Source: Rifleibacterium sp035352635
GTDB lineage: Bacteria > Muiribacteriota > Ozemobacteria > Ozemobacterales > Ozemobacteraceae
Direction: 5' to 3'
Assembly: GCA_035352635.1 (NCBI GenBank)
Contig: DAOPYA010000008.1
Location: forward strand, 1-64,000
DNA: 64,000 bases
Both the position numbers and the translations under genes were made by a program. Within the stretch, counting starts at the first letter, position 1. The number at the start of each line of letters is the position of its first letter. This document shows, piece after piece, positions 61,796-64,000 of the stretch. The notes under the pieces were generated by a model. It worked only from the letters and a program-made list of their open reading frames with translations. It was not told where the DNA came from and did not search any database.

Positions 61796-64000
61796 GTATC
61801 ACTGGCTGATTCTTTCCCTGCCCGCCCTTTGGCTGGTCTGGTATTTCAGGCCTCTTTCAATACGCCTGCTCGTTTTGCGGGTGCTGGTGATTGTTCTGGT
61901 CATTCTCGCGCTTTCCGGCCTGCAATTGCGTCTTCCCGGCCGGGAAGGCGTTATCGTGGTAGTTGCCGACCGCAGCCTGTCAATGCCGACGGTTGCAGAC
62001 CAGCGTATTAATGAGAGCATGCTGTTACTCAAAAATGAAATGCCCCCAGGCGCCAGACTCGGCCTGGTAACGTTTGCCGAAGAGGCCAGGGTTGAAATGG
62101 CGCCGACCAGAAGTGCTTTTTCCGGGTTCACCGGTGACCTTAGCCGCACTGCGTCAAGGCTTGATGAAGGCGTTCGCCGTGCGCTTGCCATGATGCCAAC
62201 CGACATGCCAGGCCGGGTGCTCGTTATTTCTGATGGTCTGTGGAGCGGTGTCGACCCGCGTTTGGCGGCTTTTCAGGCAGCCGGCCGCAATATTCCCATC
62301 GATTTTCGCTGGCTGGCACGCGACTTATCAGGAGACATGGCAATAACTTCATTTGCAGTGCCCGGAATACTTAATCCGGGCGAAGCCTTCATTGCCAATG
62401 CCGAAGTTTTCTCGCCTGTTGAGCAACAGGCGCAGGTGGCGCTTTTCAGTGACGAGACCCAGATTGCCAGTTACCCGCGTCGCCTGAAGGCCGGAAATAA
62501 CTCCATGGTTTTCAGTCTGCTCGCGCCGCAGGCTGCAGTTATCAAGTTCAGGTTGCATGTAACCCCGGCCGGGCCAGACCCGGTCGCCGAAAACAATGAA
62601 GCACGCGCAATCAGCGAGATAATTGGCAAAAAACCTGTTCTGGTTATTGCCGGGCAGCACTCCGCAATGTTTTCACTTTTGCAGAAGTCAGGGGCCCGTG
62701 TCGAACTTGTCGAGCCGCAAAAAATTGCCTGGAGCATTGAATACCTGGCCGGTTTCTCGGCCGTGGTAATTGAAAACGTGGCGGCCGGCAGTATTACCAT
62801 GCATGGCATGCAGATGCTGAGTGCCTGGGTGCGTCATCTTGGGGGTGGTCTCGTCATTACCGGCGGAAAAAACTCTTATGGTAATGGCGGTTATTATCAA
62901 TCGCCGCTCGAACCGGTGATGCCAGTATCACTTGAATTACGAAGTCAGCACCGAAAGCTGGCTCTGGCTCTGATGGTCGTTCTTGATCGCTCGGGAAGCA
63001 TGGCAGCGCCAGTTCGTGGCGACCGAACCAAAATGGATCTGGCCAATATTGCCGCAGCCAATGCTTTTGATCTTTTGTCACCCTTTGATGAGTTCGGCCT
63101 GCTGGCGGTAGACACCGAGCCCCATGTGATTGTACCCCTGCAGCGCCTTCAGGAAAAAGCCAGATGGCGCGAGCAGATTCTCAGGGTTGAGTCATCGGGT
63201 GGGGGAATCTACGTTTACAGTGGAGTCAGCAAGGCAGTTGAGATGCTGCTTGGCGCAGAAGCCCAGACACGGCACATTATTCTTTTTGCCGATGCCTCTG
63301 ATTCTGAAGAACCCGGCCGCTACTGGGAACTCCTCGACAAGGCCACCGGCGCCGGCCTGACCCTCAGTGTTATCGGCCTTGGCACCGAGGGCGATTCTGA
63401 TGCCAATCTGCTCAAAAAGATTGCCGCTGCCGGCAAAGGGCGCATATTTTTTACCCGCGAACCCGAAGAATTGCCACGATTGTTCTCGCAAGATACCTTT
63501 GTGGCTGCCCGAAGCACCTTTATCGAAGCAGATACCCAGATTGAATCTCTCACCGCCTCCAACCGCTTCACCGGCAAAGAAATCTCATTTAAATCGGCGC
63601 TCGGCGCTTATAATTTGTGCTATGTGAAGCCTGAAGCATTTCTCGCAGTAAGAACTGTTGATGAAAACGCCGCACCGGTGCTGGCTGCCTGGCAGATTGG
63701 CCTGGGCCGGGTTGCCTGTTATACCGGAGTTGCGGACGGCGAGCAGGCTGGCCGTTTTGCTGCTGAACCGGCGGCGGCCAGTCTGCTGACTGGTGTTTGT
63801 AACTGGGTAGCTTTTGATGACCGCTTTAACCTTGGCGAAATGACGATAACGCCACAGATCAGCAACGGAGTCTGGCGTGCCGAAATTTCTCTCGACCCTG
63901 AACGCGAACGCGAACCCTTTCGCGAGAACCCGGATATCGATATTCTGCGCAGCTCTGAAGGCCTCGCTTCTGAAAAAACAACCATGCAGATGCAATGGGT
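61782..64000 (+). CDS. Large membrane protein with two VWA domains, truncated by the window end
   Basis: 739 complete codons; the frame stays open to the right edge, so the C-terminus is missing. AAGGAGG lies just upstream of the ATG. Two membrane segments (about 8-22 and 27-45) precede a first VWA domain with ADRSLSM (Asp63) and ARLGLVTFAEEA, a beta region, a GATase1-like segment (VLVIAGQHSAMFSLL, GGLVITGGKNSYGNGG) and a second VWA domain with VVLDRSGSMAAP (Asp402). The VWA / GATase1-like / VWA order occurs in MoxR-linked proteins of planctomycete-type genomes. Both MIDAS motifs look intact. Confidence 0.88.
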   Translation, partial: MLLSEYHWLILSLPALWLVWYFRPLSIRLLVLRVLVIVLVILALSGLQLRLPGREGVIVVVADRSLSMPTVADQRINESMLLLKNEMPPGARLGLVTFAEEARVEMAPTRSAFSGFTGDLSRTASRLDEGVRRALAMMPTDMPGRVLVISDGLWSGVDPRLAAFQAAGRNIPIDFRWLARDLSGDMAITSFAVPGILNPGEAFIANAEVFSPVEQQAQVALFSDETQIASYPRRLKAGNNSMVFSLLAPQAAVIKFRLHVTPAGPDPVAENNEARAISEIIGKKPVLVIAGQHSAMFSLLQKSGARVELVEPQKIAWSIEYLAGFSAVVIENVAAGSITMHGMQMLSAWVRHLGGGLVITGGKNSYGNGGYYQSPLEPVMPVSLELRSQHRKLALALMVVLDRSGSMAAPVRGDRTKMDLANIAAANAFDLLSPFDEFGLLAVDTEPHVIVPLQRLQEKARWREQILRVESSGGGIYVYSGVSKAVEMLLGAEAQTRHIILFADASDSEEPGRYWELLDKATGAGLTLSVIGLGTEGDSDANLLKKIAAAGKGRIFFTREPEELPRLFSQDTFVAARSTFIEADTQIESLTASNRFTGKEISFKSALGAYNLCYVKPEAFLAVRTVDENAAPVLAAWQIGLGRVACYTGVADGEQAGRFAAEPAAASLLTGVCNWVAFDDRFNLGEMTITPQISNGVWRAEISLDPEREREPFRENPDIDILRSSEGLASEKTTMQMQW

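Noticed and set aside
1..64000. tRNA, rRNA, CRISPR array, insertion sequence, phage or plasmid genes
   Set aside because: I found no cloverleaf, no regularly spaced repeat array, no transposase or phage motif on reading both strands. Small or divergent RNAs could still be missed without a covariance search.

Overview
This is bacterial chromosome at about 50-55% G+C by eye. It is gene-dense, with long same-strand runs joined by 4-bp start/stop overlaps. Several genes appear to start at TTG behind a clear ribosome binding site (11657, 14508, 41255, 54985). The cell looks diderm: there is a LolA-like protein, a periplasmic PpiC/SurA-type isomerase, several lipoproteins and an O-antigen-ligase-like protein. 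It also carries genes better known from Firmicutes (RNase Y next to YmdB, a YvyF-like zinc protein). TPR and coiled-coil proteins, prepilins and a MoxR/DUF58/VWA cluster are plentiful, which fits a deep-branching diderm phylum. A Riflebacteria-like lineage is my best guess, but no marker gene here proves it. I see no tRNA, rRNA, CRISPR array, IS element or phage gene.

Layout. 1-6.8 kb: tail of an unknown gene, a CxxCxxCC protein, pyruvate kinase (minus), a TPR protein with a PgeF/YfiH-type protein, and a fibronectin-type lipoprotein ending at a textbook terminator. 6.9-11.2 kb: PpiC isomerase, RNase Y and YmdB, under a strong promoter. 11.2-21.7 kb: a thioredoxin (minus), then a seven-gene plus-strand run: unknown protein, LolA-like protein, degenerate nuclease-like protein, TM2/TPR membrane protein, two histidine kinases and an NtrC-type regulator. 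21.7-27.8 kb (minus): ptsI, DUF192 lipoprotein, O-antigen-ligase/TPR protein and a histidine kinase, as one operon. 27.9-29.4 kb: surE and birA. 29.4-31.7 kb (minus): a secreted low-complexity protein with two related end domains. 32.1-45.5 kb: YvyF-like protein, coiled-coil/zinc/TPR protein, three tRNA synthetases (valS, tyrS, thrS), two small proteins, a TPR membrane protein and an adenylate cyclase. 45.5-51.2 kb: a secreted Ala/Pro-rich protein, then a lone TAXI receptor tied to a pseudopilin operon. 51.2-52.2 kb (minus): an unknown protein and an RHH-type protein. 52.4-64 kb: MoxR, a membrane protein, an ABC-2 transporter, DUF58, a BatA-like protein and a double-VWA protein that runs off the window.

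How they may work together. The window mixes housekeeping (glycolysis, tRNA charging, RNA turnover, nucleotide salvage, biotinylation) with envelope and signalling modules. The most system-like parts are the MoxR/ABC/VWA operon at the right end, the TAXI-pseudopilin operon, and the sensor-kinase run at 11.7-21.7 kb. Each joins known families in an unusual arrangement and contains at least one protein I cannot assign.
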